From contig NZ_BNBZ01000040.1 in the NCBI RefSeq assembly GCF_014656215.1, forward strand, positions 1 to 64,000: a DNA stretch of 64,000 bases, given 5' to 3'. Of the stretch, positions 52,825-60,846 are shown in pieces (the first letter of the stretch is position 1; the number at the start of each line of letters is the position of its first letter). The notes beneath the pieces were generated by a model. It was not told the DNA's origin. It worked only from the letters and a program-made list of their open reading frames with translations, and ran no database searches. A program made the position numbers and the translations under genes. This stretch comes from Streptomyces zaomyceticus (GTDB taxonomy: Bacteria > Actinomycetota > Actinomycetes > Streptomycetales > Streptomycetaceae).

Positions 52825-53580
52825 CTAGAGATTGATGGGGACCTCGTAGACGATCTCGCACAGCGCTGCCGGCACGACGATGTCCGCCGTCTCGACGGGC
52901 TGCCCCTGATCGCTGTAGTAGGTCCGCCGGATGTGCGTGACGAGAGCGCCCTTCTGGATACCCAGGAGCGACGCCTCCTCGGCAGACGCCTGCCGCGGCT
53001 CCGGCTGCTCCACCGCGCGGCTGACCGTGATTCCGATCTCCGCCATGCGGCGCACGACGCCCATCCCCGCGTACGGCCCGCCCTCGGGCAGAACCGCAAG
53101 CGTGCCGGACGTGATGCTGTACGGCTCCCAACTCGTCGACACAAGCACGGGCTTGCCGTCGGCCAAGTACTCGTACGACGTGCGCACGCAGTAGTCCGCC
53201 TCAGGAATGTCCAGACGCGCGGCGATGTCTACCGGGGCCGGCACCATCGCTTCGCTGCGGCTCTCCCAAGTCCCCTTCTTGCCGAGCGCAGCCATCTCCG
53301 CGCGGAACAGCGAGCCATCGGTGTGCTCCTGCTGCCGCGAGCGAACCATGCGCAGCCGCTCCCGCGGCTCCGCGACGTAGGTTCCGGAGCCCGCCCGCCC
53401 TTCCAGAAAACCCTGCGCGATGAGCGTCTCTTGGGCCCGCCGGATGACGGCCTCGCCCACTCCGCACTCCTGCGCCAGCTGCGCACGGGACGGCAGCCGG
53501 TCTCCCGGCGTCCATTCCTGATCGGCGATGCGCTGTCGTAGCACGTCAGCGATGTGGAGGTACGGCGGCTGCTCACGCAT
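52825..53580 (-). CDS. GntR family regulator with UTRA domain
   Basis: A 251-residue GntR/HutC-type protein. The N-terminal winged helix is clear (YLHIADVLRQRIADQEWTPGDRLPSRAQLAQECGVGEAVIRRAQETLIAQGFLEGRAGSGTYVAEP). The UTRA ligand domain follows, ending with the HIRRTYYSDQGQPVETADIVVPA motif. A strong inverted repeat lies just upstream of its start, so it is probably self-regulated. It may control the short-gene cluster on the other strand. Confidence 0.88.
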   Translation of the reverse strand: MREQPPYLHIADVLRQRIADQEWTPGDRLPSRAQLAQECGVGEAVIRRAQETLIAQGFLEGRAGSGTYVAEPRERLRMVRSRQQEHTDGSLFRAEMAALGKKGTWESRSEAMVPAPVDIAARLDIPEADYCVRTSYEYLADGKPVLVSTSWEPYSITSGTLAVLPEGGPYAGMGVVRRMAEIGITVSRAVEQPEPRQASAEEASLLGIQKGALVTHIRRTYYSDQGQPVETADIVVPAALCEIVYEVPINL

Positions 53581-53608
53581 ATGGAAAACCTAGACCACTA
53601 CCTCTAAT

Positions 53609-53639
53609 CTAGATAACTAGCTTGCTCTTAGCTATCTAG
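53609..53639. promoter_or_regulatory. Inverted-repeat operator of the GntR gene
   Basis: Arms CTAGATA (53609-53615) and TATCTAG (53633-53639) are perfectly complementary, with partial continuation inwards (ACTAG and TTAGC). The AT-rich site lies about 28 bases from the minus-strand GntR start and 18 from the plus-strand start at 53657, so it covers both promoters. Confidence 0.75.
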
Positions 53640-53656
53640 CTTGCGGAGGGGGTCAG

Positions 53657-53959
53657 GTGCAGCAGAGGGAGGGCCTCGCGTTATCCCCCGAGAGTCGCGT
53701 CGACCGCATGACCACCCGACTCGCCGCCCTGGGCGTCACTTCCGCCGTGACGCGCACCAAGGGCTGGATCCACGTGGAGGGGCACGTCCCACACCTCCTC
53801 GCTCCCGAGCAATGGCAAGAGCTCCTCGCAACGCTGGCGGTGGCCGACTCATTCGGACTCGTCGACAGCAGCGCGGACGGCCGCAGCGTCTGGGCCGGAG
53901 TCAACGACAAAGCCCCCGCGACGGTGGACGCCGTCCGGGGGCACGGCCATCAGCCCTGA
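53657..53959 (+). CDS. Hypothetical protein of the element
   Basis: A 100-residue protein from GTG 53657, preceded by GGAGGGGG. It contains RVDRMTTRLAALGVTSAVTRTKGWIHVEGHVPHLLAPEQWQELLATLAVADSFGLVDSSADGRSVWAGV, a compact alpha/beta arrangement with no family I recognise. It opens a chain of small genes that run to 55740. Confidence 0.65.
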   Translation: MQQREGLALSPESRVDRMTTRLAALGVTSAVTRTKGWIHVEGHVPHLLAPEQWQELLATLAVADSFGLVDSSADGRSVWAGVNDKAPATVDAVRGHGHQP

Positions 53960-53972
53960 GGAGCTGATCAGC

Positions 53973-54260
53973 ATGTTCAACCGTATCCGCGGCGCTCTCA
54001 GCCGCACCAGAGCACAGCACCGGAGAACGAAGAGCCGGCGCCTCGCGCACCCCGCAATTCCGCCCCGCCCTACGGTGATTCATCTCGGCCGAGCGGTCCA
54101 ACGGCTCGGCGCATGGAACTGGGACGTCCTGGACGGGGAGGAAACGGCACTCGTCCGCCCGTACGTGGTGGCGGCCGAGGAGCAGGCGAGGCGCACGATG
54201 GCAGGCACGGCCACGCCTGTGGGCATCGGCTGCTGGGCGCCGACGGAGGTCACACCATGA
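53973..54260 (+). CDS. Hypothetical protein of the element
   Basis: A 95-residue protein with a strongly basic N-terminus (MFNRIRGALSRTRAQHRRTKSRR) and a C-terminal part WDVLDGEETALVRPYVVAAEEQARRTMAG. The stop overlaps the next ATG (ATGA). No domain recognised; the basic end could contact DNA. Confidence 0.6.
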   Translation: MFNRIRGALSRTRAQHRRTKSRRLAHPAIPPRPTVIHLGRAVQRLGAWNWDVLDGEETALVRPYVVAAEEQARRTMAGTATPVGIGCWAPTEVTP

Positions 54261-54451
54261 CGCCCCGCCGCACGCGAGTGCCGAACGACCGGGCTTCGGC
54301 CCCGTACCGCTCCAACACGTGCCGCATCGGCTCCCACCACGAGTGCGAGCACGCGAGCCCTGCCGTGGCGCCTGTGGACATCCCGGTGATCTTCGAGTCC
54401 TGCACCTGCTCGTGCCACCGCACGACTTCACCGACGGGCGGTAACCGATGA
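54257..54451 (+). CDS. Small Cys/His-rich protein of the element
   Basis: A 64-residue protein, MTPRRTRVPNDRASAPYRSNTCRIGSHHECEHASPAVAPVDIPVIFESCTCSCHRTTSP. It has five cysteines and four histidines (CRIGSHHECEH and CTCSCH), consistent with a small zinc finger. It overlaps both neighbours by ATGA. Function unknown. Confidence 0.6.
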   Translation: MTPRRTRVPNDRASAPYRSNTCRIGSHHECEHASPAVAPVDIPVIFESCTCSCHRTTSPTGGNR

Positions 54452-54711
54452 GCGCTTGGGTACCCAGCAGTGCCATGGCCGCCTCGATCGAAATCACGGC
54501 CGCCACCGTCCAGCGCGGCGACGTCATCCAGATAGGCGGCCAGCCGTGCCGCGTCGCCGACCTCTTCCACATGCCCGGCGGGGCCAAGCGACTCCACTTC
54601 GAATCGGGCGAACTCCTGACCCTGCACGCCCGAAGCCGACTCATCGCCCTCCGGATGCAGAGGGTGGGTGATCAGCGCCGTGGCTTCGCGCCGACACGTC
54701 ATCGCCGATGA
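54448..54711 (+). CDS. Small hypothetical protein, OB/PRC-like
   Basis: An 87-residue protein with the core ASIEITAATVQRGDVIQIGGQPCRVADLFHMPGGAKRLHFESGELLTLHARSRLIALRM. This looks like a short beta-barrel and recurs, from memory, next to GntR genes in Streptomyces elements. It starts ATGA-coupled to the preceding gene. Its end overlaps the GntR start at 54668 in another frame. Confidence 0.65.
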   Translation: MSAWVPSSAMAASIEITAATVQRGDVIQIGGQPCRVADLFHMPGGAKRLHFESGELLTLHARSRLIALRMQRVGDQRRGFAPTRHRR

Positions 54712-55396
54712 CCTCAGGGCCCAGATCTCGACAGGCCACATCAAAGCCGGCGACCGCCTCCCTTCGGAAGCCCAGCTCGCCGCCCGCTACACGGTCAGCA
54801 CGCCAACCCTGCGTAACGCGCTGGCGCTGCTCCAGGCCGAAGGGCTTGTGGAAAAAGTCCACGGCAAGGGCAACTTCGTCCGCCACCCTCTCCGCAGGAT
54901 CACGTACATCGGCGGCGGCCTCACACGGGCGAACGCAGCTCTGCACGTCACCATCCGCACCACCAAGCTGAGGGCGCACGGACACCTGGCCACCTTGCTG
55001 CGGGTACCGGCAGGCAGCCCCCTGACCGAGTTCCTCTGCCTGAGTCACGACGGAAAGTCGCCACACAGCCTGACCCGCGTCTACATCCCCCGCGACCTGG
55101 CGTCGGCCGACGTACCCGGCGAGTCGACTGGGCCCGAGGAGCTGGCAACGCTGCTGGCCAAGCCCAGCCCGCCACTTGCCGAAGTGCAGGAGAGAGTCTG
55201 CGCCCGCCTCCCGACGCCCATGGAAGCGACAACGCTCCGGATCAGCTCGACCCTCGCCGTCCTGGAAGTCACCCGCGTGGCGACCGACAACGCCGGCCAC
55301 ATCGTCGAGGCGGCGTTCCTGATCCTTCCGGGCGACCGCGCCGACGCGGTCTTCACCACCCACCCCACAACCAAAGAGAGGACGGCAGAAGGATGA
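54668..55396 (+). CDS. GntR family regulator with UTRA domain
   Basis: A 242-residue GntR/HutC-type protein. The winged helix reads RHVIADDLRAQISTGHIKAGDRLPSEAQLAARYTVSTPTLRNALALLQAEGLVEKVHGKGNFVRH. The UTRA region follows, ending TRVATDNAGHIVEAAFLILPGDRADAVF. It starts at GTG 54668, with GTG 54680 as alternative. It sits at the end of the chain of small genes and may repress that transcript. Confidence 0.85.
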   Translation: MISAVASRRHVIADDLRAQISTGHIKAGDRLPSEAQLAARYTVSTPTLRNALALLQAEGLVEKVHGKGNFVRHPLRRITYIGGGLTRANAALHVTIRTTKLRAHGHLATLLRVPAGSPLTEFLCLSHDGKSPHSLTRVYIPRDLASADVPGESTGPEELATLLAKPSPPLAEVQERVCARLPTPMEATTLRISSTLAVLEVTRVATDNAGHIVEAAFLILPGDRADAVFTTHPTTKERTAEG

Positions 55397-55740
55397 CGCC
55401 CCACAACGAGCTCCGACTCCTCCCGTGGTCGAGCCCGGATGGCAAGCCCTGCTACCTGAGCACCGACAGCAACGACGGCCCCGTGTCCCGCCTGGCCGAC
55501 ACCACCGAAGCCGCCCAACTCGAAGCCGGGCAAGAGCTCCTGGAGCACGCCATGGAGGTCATGGCCGACGCGGAGTCGGATCCGGCAGAACTCCGCGTCC
55601 TGGCAAGGGATCTCACGGAAACCTTGCGAGACACGCTCCGCGTGGCCGTGAGCCGCGGCCACCGCCTCCCTACTCTGCCCTCCGCCGTGCCCGGAGAAGA
55701 AGACGCGGCCCCTCGGCTGCCCGCGGCGGCCTTCGGTTAG
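55393..55740 (+). CDS. Hypothetical protein of the element
   Basis: A 115-residue protein: MTPHNELRLLPWSSPDGKPCYLSTDSNDGPVSRLADTTEAAQLEAGQELLEHAMEVMADAESDPAELRVLARDLTETLRDTLRVA. It is mostly helical with acidic patches. Its ATG overlaps the GntR stop (ATGA). A terminator follows 25 bases later. No recognised domain. Confidence 0.65.
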   Translation: MTPHNELRLLPWSSPDGKPCYLSTDSNDGPVSRLADTTEAAQLEAGQELLEHAMEVMADAESDPAELRVLARDLTETLRDTLRVAVSRGHRLPTLPSAVPGEEDAAPRLPAAAFG

Positions 55741-55764
55741 CAGCCACGTACCGTCAAACAGGTC

Positions 55765-55792
55765 GAAGCCCCGGGCCAGAGTCCGGGGCTTC
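55765..55792 (+). terminator. Terminator after the small-gene chain
   Basis: Arms GAAGCCCCGG (55765-55774) and CCGGGGCTTC (55783-55792) are perfect around an 8-base loop. It separates the regulatory cluster from the ATPase gene, which has its own upstream region. Confidence 0.8.
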
Positions 55793-55869
55793 ACTGCTGG
55801 TTTCCTACAGGCGGTTAGTTTCCAGTCAGTAGCCCACACCTCTGCGGTCTGAGCCCATAGACTCCCGTC

Positions 55870-57261
55870 ATGTTGGCCCGCCTCCCATCACGCTATGAAG
55901 ACCTCGATCCAGCCTTCCGTGGACGACTTCGTCCTGACAGGCAACTGCTAGAACAGGTGCAGCGCGCCCACGCGAGCATGCAGATCACCGGCGGCATCCG
56001 TTTCCTACCCATCTTTGGGCGAAGTGGATCCGGGAAGAGTTCGGCGGCCCGAGAGCTTGCCACGCATCTTCCTGAGTGCAAGGTCGTTGAACTGTCACGT
56101 GCTGCAATCGCGTCCGAGGCTGCGCTCCTAGAGGAGTTGCGTGATGTCGACGGATACCGCGACAAAACCAAATTGATAATCGCCGTCGTGGATCAATTCG
56201 AGGAGCGAGTAGCCGAAAAGACAGCACTGCCTTCTCAGTTTGTAGAACGACTGAGCCTCCTCGACAGAGGAGAACTCCGGCAAAGGCCGGTCCTTTTCAT
56301 CTGGCTGACAACAAGCCTGGAGTTTCAGGCTGACCTCGCCAAGGCTACTTCGCGAAACGAGAGAATTCTACTAAGTTCGAACTTCGAACTCTCAGGGCCA
56401 CCGCGGGAGGATTGGGCAGAAATCCTCGAAGAGACCTTCGCGTTCCACAACAAGAATCAGCCGCTGGCCGACTTCGAAGTGCTTACCACCGACGTTAACG
56501 AGATTGCAGATCGAGCTGCCACGATCGGCGCTTCCATTGAGTTCGTGGCTGAAAGGCTGGCCTCGTACACCACAAAGCTGCACGACATCTCACGCTACCA
56601 GGTGGTGATGTTGTGGCCCGTTACGGACGGTCTCCGAATCACCCGGGTTGCCGGCTTCACGAATGCCCGGGATGGCTACAAGCTGGACTGGAATGCGTTC
56701 TATCGAGAGCTGAACGAGGACGACCGCCAAACCCTGCCCTTGTCAGAGTTGAATAGGGCTCGCTTGTACTTTGATGTGCGACTGGTACCTATCGCCGCAG
56801 CGGACCTTCACCCTCTGTGCCGTGACCTCGATCAACCTAATGTGACACCGAGTCGTTCCTACCTTGAGCGCTTCGAAAAGTCCCATTTCGCTTCTATCGT
56901 CGGAGAGAACTGGGATCCCTCTACGTACAGCCCCCTTCGCGAGCGTGAATCCGAAAGAGCCACGAATGCCCGGACATGGTACGAGAGTGTCACCACTAAG
57001 CCGACTCAACTGGGCACTCGAATCGCATTGTGTCTCCGCGCACTCGGATTTGAAGCGCAGCCCGAACAGGAGATCAAGACGCCTAGCAGTAGAGTCAGGG
57101 CAGACATCCTGGTACAGCGTCCGGAAAGTCAGCAAGATTCTGTCATCGTGGAATTGAAGGCGTACTCGACGGAAAACACGAGGCCTTCATCCATTAAGGA
57201 TGCAATCCGCGTAACCCTAAAGCGGCACGCGCAGTTGGCCGGATTCTTGGCACGCCAGTAG
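55870..57261 (+). CDS. P-loop ATPase with C-terminal PD-(D/E)XK-like nuclease motif
   Basis: A 463-residue protein. The N-terminal half is a P-loop NTPase: Walker A GRSGSGKSS at residues 50-58, a Walker B-like LIIAVVDQFEE (Asp near 108), and a sensor-like LFIWLTTSLE. The middle contains no recognised domain. At the end, RADILVQ (Asp about 412) and VIVELKAYS (Glu about 428, Lys about 430) form the D...ExK signature of PD-(D/E)XK nucleases. Codon use is clearly less GC-rich than neighbours (many A/T third bases), a sign of transfer. ATPase-nuclease fusions occur in defence systems, so an anti-phage role is likely but unproven. No close family recognised. Confidence 0.75.
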   Translation: MLARLPSRYEDLDPAFRGRLRPDRQLLEQVQRAHASMQITGGIRFLPIFGRSGSGKSSAARELATHLPECKVVELSRAAIASEAALLEELRDVDGYRDKTKLIIAVVDQFEERVAEKTALPSQFVERLSLLDRGELRQRPVLFIWLTTSLEFQADLAKATSRNERILLSSNFELSGPPREDWAEILEETFAFHNKNQPLADFEVLTTDVNEIADRAATIGASIEFVAERLASYTTKLHDISRYQVVMLWPVTDGLRITRVAGFTNARDGYKLDWNAFYRELNEDDRQTLPLSELNRARLYFDVRLVPIAAADLHPLCRDLDQPNVTPSRSYLERFEKSHFASIVGENWDPSTYSPLRERESERATNARTWYESVTTKPTQLGTRIALCLRALGFEAQPEQEIKTPSSRVRADILVQRPESQQDSVIVELKAYSTENTRPSSIKDAIRVTLKRHAQLAGFLARQ

Positions 57262-57517
57262 GTTTCACAACAAAGGCCCCATAATTTCTGGAGTGGGGCA
57301 CTTAATGGATCTGCCAGGCAAGCACGCTGTCGGGCCGCGCTCTACTGAAGAAGTGAGGGGCGTGGGTCTTCGACCTACACCCCTTCTTCGCGATCTAACC
57401 CTGCCCTGCCGAGCAGGCCCCAGGTTGTCAGCGTTCACCACGGCCCAGCACTGGCCCAGCGCAGACTACTTCGCTCGGGCCGATCTGAGGCCGATGGTGA
57501 GCTGGGGCAGCGCCGCC

Positions 57518-58489
57518 TTAGATGCTGAGCCGGAAGTCTTCGATCTTCTGGCGAATTAGTTCTGCGGGATCTGTTCCAGCCTTTTTGTCGCTAAGCATCT
57601 GCTGCACATCTGCATCGCTCAGCACGATGATCAATTTTTCGTACAGAACCCACTGCTCACGCAAGGTATACAAGAGCCGCGGGTCTGGCTCTGGGCGAGT
57701 AAAGATGAGCGCGAAGAGTCCCACGCCACTACGTTGCAGATAGTTGGCAATCTGCAGGATCTCTTCCTTCTTGATCGACTCTTTATAGTTCTTCGCGTCG
57801 ATTACCACATAGTCTGCCTGGTAACGAGTGCGCAGATACTGCCATAGCCCATCGGGGGCATAGTTCGGGAGGATTATGTCCCGTCTATTCACATCGCTGA
57901 AGTTTCGTCGTTCCCAAAGCGTTTTCGATAGGGGAGGACAGAAAAGGAACTCGGCAATCTCTTGACAGAGTTTCTGATAATTATGCCAATCTGGGCCTGG
58001 CGCGATGCCCGAAAGGCGAGCTAGTAGCTCGTCGGAGCGGTGTTCCACTGGCTCGCTCGGAGTCGACTCAGGATCCCCCAAGAATTGGGCGGCCTGGCTC
58101 TGCCGTCCGACCTTCGCCGCGTTCTTGGCCAGCCACTGGCGATCCCAAACCTCGATTCCGGCGGCAGCGAATACGTTGAAAGTATCCTTGGATAGGTTCG
58201 CCGGAGTTGCGAGGATCATTCGGGATGATCGCCCTGTTCTCCGCTTCACGACGCCACTCATGGCGGTGAGTTGTTCGATCGTTACTCGGACACGATGACT
58301 GGTCTGGGGTCCGGGAATCTTGCATTCAACTAGATGCAGCCCTGCGGCATTCGAGAACTCAATGTCGGCCCCGGCGTCTGATGCGCGCATTTCTTCTTCA
58401 GGGGTCACGTTTCCGAGTTTCAGATCGCCGATAATCGATCGGATCAAGTCTTCAAATTCCAGCGCTGGACGCAGGCTTCGATAGCGCAT
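57518..58489 (-). CDS. Protein with two PD-(D/E)XK (Mrr-like) nuclease-type motifs
   Basis: A 323-residue protein. The N-terminal region has EFEDLIRSIIGDL, then ADIEFS (Asp 42), LVECKIP (Glu 55, Lys 57) and a Q in EQLTA, the Mrr-like restriction-endonuclease pattern. The second half repeats it: QEIAEFLF, RRDIIL (Asp 204), VVIDAKNY (Asp 231, Lys 233) and a later Q in ILQIANYLQ. The genes are convergent with the ATPase gene; about 256 bases between hold no credible gene. GC is lower than in the neighbourhood. It probably cuts DNA, perhaps as a restriction-type effector. Confidence 0.72.
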   Translation of the reverse strand: MRYRSLRPALEFEDLIRSIIGDLKLGNVTPEEEMRASDAGADIEFSNAAGLHLVECKIPGPQTSHRVRVTIEQLTAMSGVVKRRTGRSSRMILATPANLSKDTFNVFAAAGIEVWDRQWLAKNAAKVGRQSQAAQFLGDPESTPSEPVEHRSDELLARLSGIAPGPDWHNYQKLCQEIAEFLFCPPLSKTLWERRNFSDVNRRDIILPNYAPDGLWQYLRTRYQADYVVIDAKNYKESIKKEEILQIANYLQRSGVGLFALIFTRPEPDPRLLYTLREQWVLYEKLIIVLSDADVQQMLSDKKAGTDPAELIRQKIEDFRLSI

Positions 58490-59038
58490 TGTTCCCTCCC
58501 GGTATTATCGATACTGATAGTGTGCCGTAGCGCGTTGGGTTTTATGGGCAGTTAGCCAAACTTGGTCTCGAATCAAGGTCATCGACCCGCTAGTTTGCCC
58601 GCCACTCGCCCCTTACTCCCATCCCGTCTGCCGTCGACCCACACACCGTGGAGCAGGCGCGGTGCCGGGCGTCCAGGTGGAGCGCGCCACTGTACGAACG
58701 ACCTGGACGCCCGGTGCCGTGTCTGCTCGGCTCTGCCTGGGTCGACGGCAGACGGGATGGGGGTCCCCGCCACCACACCCCACCGGCCGGCACCCGCAGA
58801 CTGGCCCCGCCATCCCGGAGCCTGAGCGCCCCCGCCGGAGGCATCGTCTTGAGCCGCACTCGCGTACCGCCCCCGGTCACGGCGTGGGTTCGCCACCCAT
58901 CAACCCGAGCTGTCAGGCGTGCGGCCGGCGGCCGGGCTGGAGCGGGGCGGAGACAGGAGCGCAGGCCCGGGCGACGGGCCGCGCGCGCCGCGCCGTGCGC
59001 GGCGGGTGCCTTGATGAAGTAGAGAAAGTCTTACCGCG
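58490..59038. repeat. Gene-free interval with a long inverted repeat
   Basis: No gene is credible here. The main feature is a 144-base inverted repeat at 58618-58761. The outer arms, 58618-58640 and 58739-58761, are perfectly complementary (23 bases); inner arms pair imperfectly with a first perfect stretch of 14 bases, and the loop is about 22 bases. A GC-rich tract (58900-59000) and the promoter of the minus-strand 58489 gene complete the region. Confidence 0.7.
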
Positions 59039-59515
59039 CTAGTGCTGCGATGCCGCGTGAGCCTCGGCGTTCAAGGCGATGCGCTGGGACAGGTCGTCCA
59101 AGGAGCACTCGATCTGGGCGTCAGGGAGCGGCTTGAAGTCCGTGATCTCCGGTGCTGTCTCAACGTAGTTGGAGGGGTTGATGCTCCAACCCTCTACCCC
59201 GCTCCATCCAGCGCTCATCTCTGCATCGCGCCCGTCTGCGGATGTTACGCGTAGCCATGCCGTGCACTGGTCCGAGAAGTCGTAGGGCAGGTAGGCAGTG
59301 CCGCCCTTACCCCTCAGCTCGTCTACCTGATCCCGCCATTGCTCCAGCAGGCGCGCCAAGTCCGCTCCGAGGGTTGGTGATGCTGTGGGGGAGTCGTCGA
59401 TCGCGAAGTAGTACGAGTCACAGGTGTGGCTGTAAGCCCCGAGGCGCAAGCAGAGGTCATCGTGGTCGCCTCTCATGTCCAGGCGTTCGAAACTGAGAGG
59501 GACTGTGGTCGTCAC
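59039..59515 (-). CDS. Hypothetical protein
   Basis: A 158-residue protein, MTTTVPLSFERLDMRGDHDDLCLRLGAYSHTCDSYYFAIDDSPTASPTLGADLARLLEQWRDQV..., with a beta-rich start, a central helix and GWSGVEGWSINPSNYVETAPEITDFKPLPDAQ. I recognise no domain. Its start overlaps the NUDIX gene stop by four bases, so the two are translated together. An accessory part of the immunity function is possible. Confidence 0.65.
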   Translation of the reverse strand: MTTTVPLSFERLDMRGDHDDLCLRLGAYSHTCDSYYFAIDDSPTASPTLGADLARLLEQWRDQVDELRGKGGTAYLPYDFSDQCTAWLRVTSADGRDAEMSAGWSGVEGWSINPSNYVETAPEITDFKPLPDAQIECSLDDLSQRIALNAEAHAASQH

Positions 59516-59985
59516 CCGTGCTCCCGGTAGTGAGTGCTGCCGGTCAGGCGGCGGCCGTCGTGGCTGCGGACGTGGGGGCCGTTTCCGTCCAGGGCGTCCA
59601 GGAGGCGGATCGCATAGACCTCGGCCATGCGCTCCTCGACCTCGGCCGGCGTCAGCCAGTCGACCGCGGTCGACTCGTCCGAGGTTCTCTCGGTGCCGCC
59701 GGAGGGCTTGCAGCGGAAGACCAGGGCCACGATGCCTCGCGTCGTGTTCTTGTAGACGCCCGTCAGCTCGTCCACCTCGACGTGGATGCCCGTCTCCTCC
59801 AGGACCTCGCGGGCTACGCCCGCTTCAGGCGCCTCGGTGAGTTCGAGGACTCCGCCCGGGAGCTCCCATGTGCCGTTGTCCGCTCGGCGGATGGCCAGGA
59901 GGCGGCCGTCTTCGCGCACTACCGCTCCGGCCACGGACACGGAATGCAGCGGCGTTGACTTTGTTCCCGCGCTCCCACTACTCAT
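59512..59985 (-). CDS. NUDIX hydrolase, pSAM2 Pif-like
   Basis: A 157-residue NUDIX protein. The Nudix box reads GGVLELTEAPEAGVAREVLEETGI, matching GX5EX7REUXEEXGU. NUDIX enzymes cleave nucleoside diphosphate derivatives. In pSAM2 the immunity factor Pif is a NUDIX protein that blocks redundant transfer between cells; the equivalent position beside a GntR regulator makes that role likely here. The start at 59985 lies inside the operator; ATG 59997 adds four residues. Expression is divergent from the GntR gene. Confidence 0.8.
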   Translation of the reverse strand: MSSGSAGTKSTPLHSVSVAGAVVREDGRLLAIRRADNGTWELPGGVLELTEAPEAGVAREVLEETGIHVEVDELTGVYKNTTRGIVALVFRCKPSGGTERTSDESTAVDWLTPAEVEERMAEVYAIRLLDALDGNGPHVRSHDGRRLTGSTHYREHG

Positions 59986-59995
59986 GTACAGGAGC
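59980..59995. promoter_or_regulatory. KorSA-type operator between NUDIX and GntR genes
   Basis: ACTCATGTACAGGAG at 59980-59994 is identical to the box at 60847-60861. It is centred on the palindrome-like TGTACA and overlaps the start of both divergent genes. TTGACT at 59955-59960 could be a -35 box for the GntR gene. Confidence 0.75.
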
Positions 59996-59997
59996 AT

Positions 59998-60795
59998 ATG
60001 AGAGTGGGTAGGACTGTGGGAACTCCAGCAGGAGCTGGCAGGGCCGTGCCTCGGTACGTGCAGATCGCGGACGAGATCGTCCAGCAGATCCGGTCTGGCG
60101 TCCTCAAGGCCGGCGACATGGTTCCGAGTGAGTCGGAGCTCGTCGAGCGGTACGGGGTTGCTGGGGGGACTATTCGGAAGGCCATGGTCGAGGTTCGGGC
60201 CAGCGGGCTCGTCGAGACCCGGCACGGCAAGGGTTCGATCGTGAAGGATCGGCCTCCCGTACGGCTTCGGTCTTCGGATCGCTTCCGCGCTTCTCATCGG
60301 CGGGGCGGTAAGGCCGCCTACCTCGCCGAGTCCGAGCAGTCCGGCGCCACGGCCAAGGTGAGCGTTCTCTACATCGGGCCCATGGAGGCGCCGGCGGACA
60401 TCGCCGAACGGCTCGGTGTCGAGGTGGGGACGCAGGTGCTTGCCCGGCGGCGGCTGTACTTCCGGAACGGGACGCCCGTCGAGACCGCCTCGTCGTACCT
60501 GCCGTGGGACGCGGTGAAGGACATCCCCGAGCTGTTCGCCGAGAACCCTGGCCCTGGTGGCATCTACGCCCGGCTCGAAGACCACGGCCACGCCTTCGCC
60601 GAGTTCGTGGAGACCCTTCAGGCTCGGCCGGCCGCGAAGGCGGAAGCCTCGGAGCTGGCTCTCAGCCCTGGTGCCCCCGTGGTGCACCTGCTCCGGGACG
60701 CCGTGACGAAGAAGGGACGGGTCGTGGAGGTCTGCGACACGCTCATGGCCGCTGACCAGTTCGTCTTCCAGTACCGGATCCCTGCGACCGACTGA
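59998..60795 (+). CDS. GntR family regulator with UTRA domain, KorSA-like
   Basis: A 265-residue GntR/UTRA protein. The winged helix is VPRYVQIADEIVQQIRSGVLKAGDMVPSESELVERYGVAGGTIRKAMVEVRASGLVETRHGKGSIV; the UTRA domain follows with VFQYRIP at the end. Position and partners match KorSA, the GntR-type repressor of pSAM2, which controls transfer and replication genes. Identical boxes lie before its own start and before the next operon. The N-terminus before VPRYV is low complexity, so a later start is possible. Confidence 0.85.
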   Translation: MRVGRTVGTPAGAGRAVPRYVQIADEIVQQIRSGVLKAGDMVPSESELVERYGVAGGTIRKAMVEVRASGLVETRHGKGSIVKDRPPVRLRSSDRFRASHRRGGKAAYLAESEQSGATAKVSVLYIGPMEAPADIAERLGVEVGTQVLARRRLYFRNGTPVETASSYLPWDAVKDIPELFAENPGPGGIYARLEDHGHAFAEFVETLQARPAAKAEASELALSPGAPVVHLLRDAVTKKGRVVEVCDTLMAADQFVFQYRIPATD

Positions 60796-60846
60796 CGCTC
60801 GCTCAACTCCCCTCAGCCCGCTGCAGTTTCTTTCCGCGGCGGGTTG

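Noticed and set aside
57293..57559. Open frame (about 88 residues) between the ATPase and dual-nuclease genes
   Set aside because: It has no ribosome site of note, mixed codon use and no domain, and its end overlaps the end of the convergent gene; better read as intergenic.
58579..59042. Several overlapping open frames on both strands in the 58.5-59.0 kb region
   Set aside because: They run through the long inverted repeat and a GC-rich tract, with overlapping frames in all directions and no motif, so they are probably by-products.
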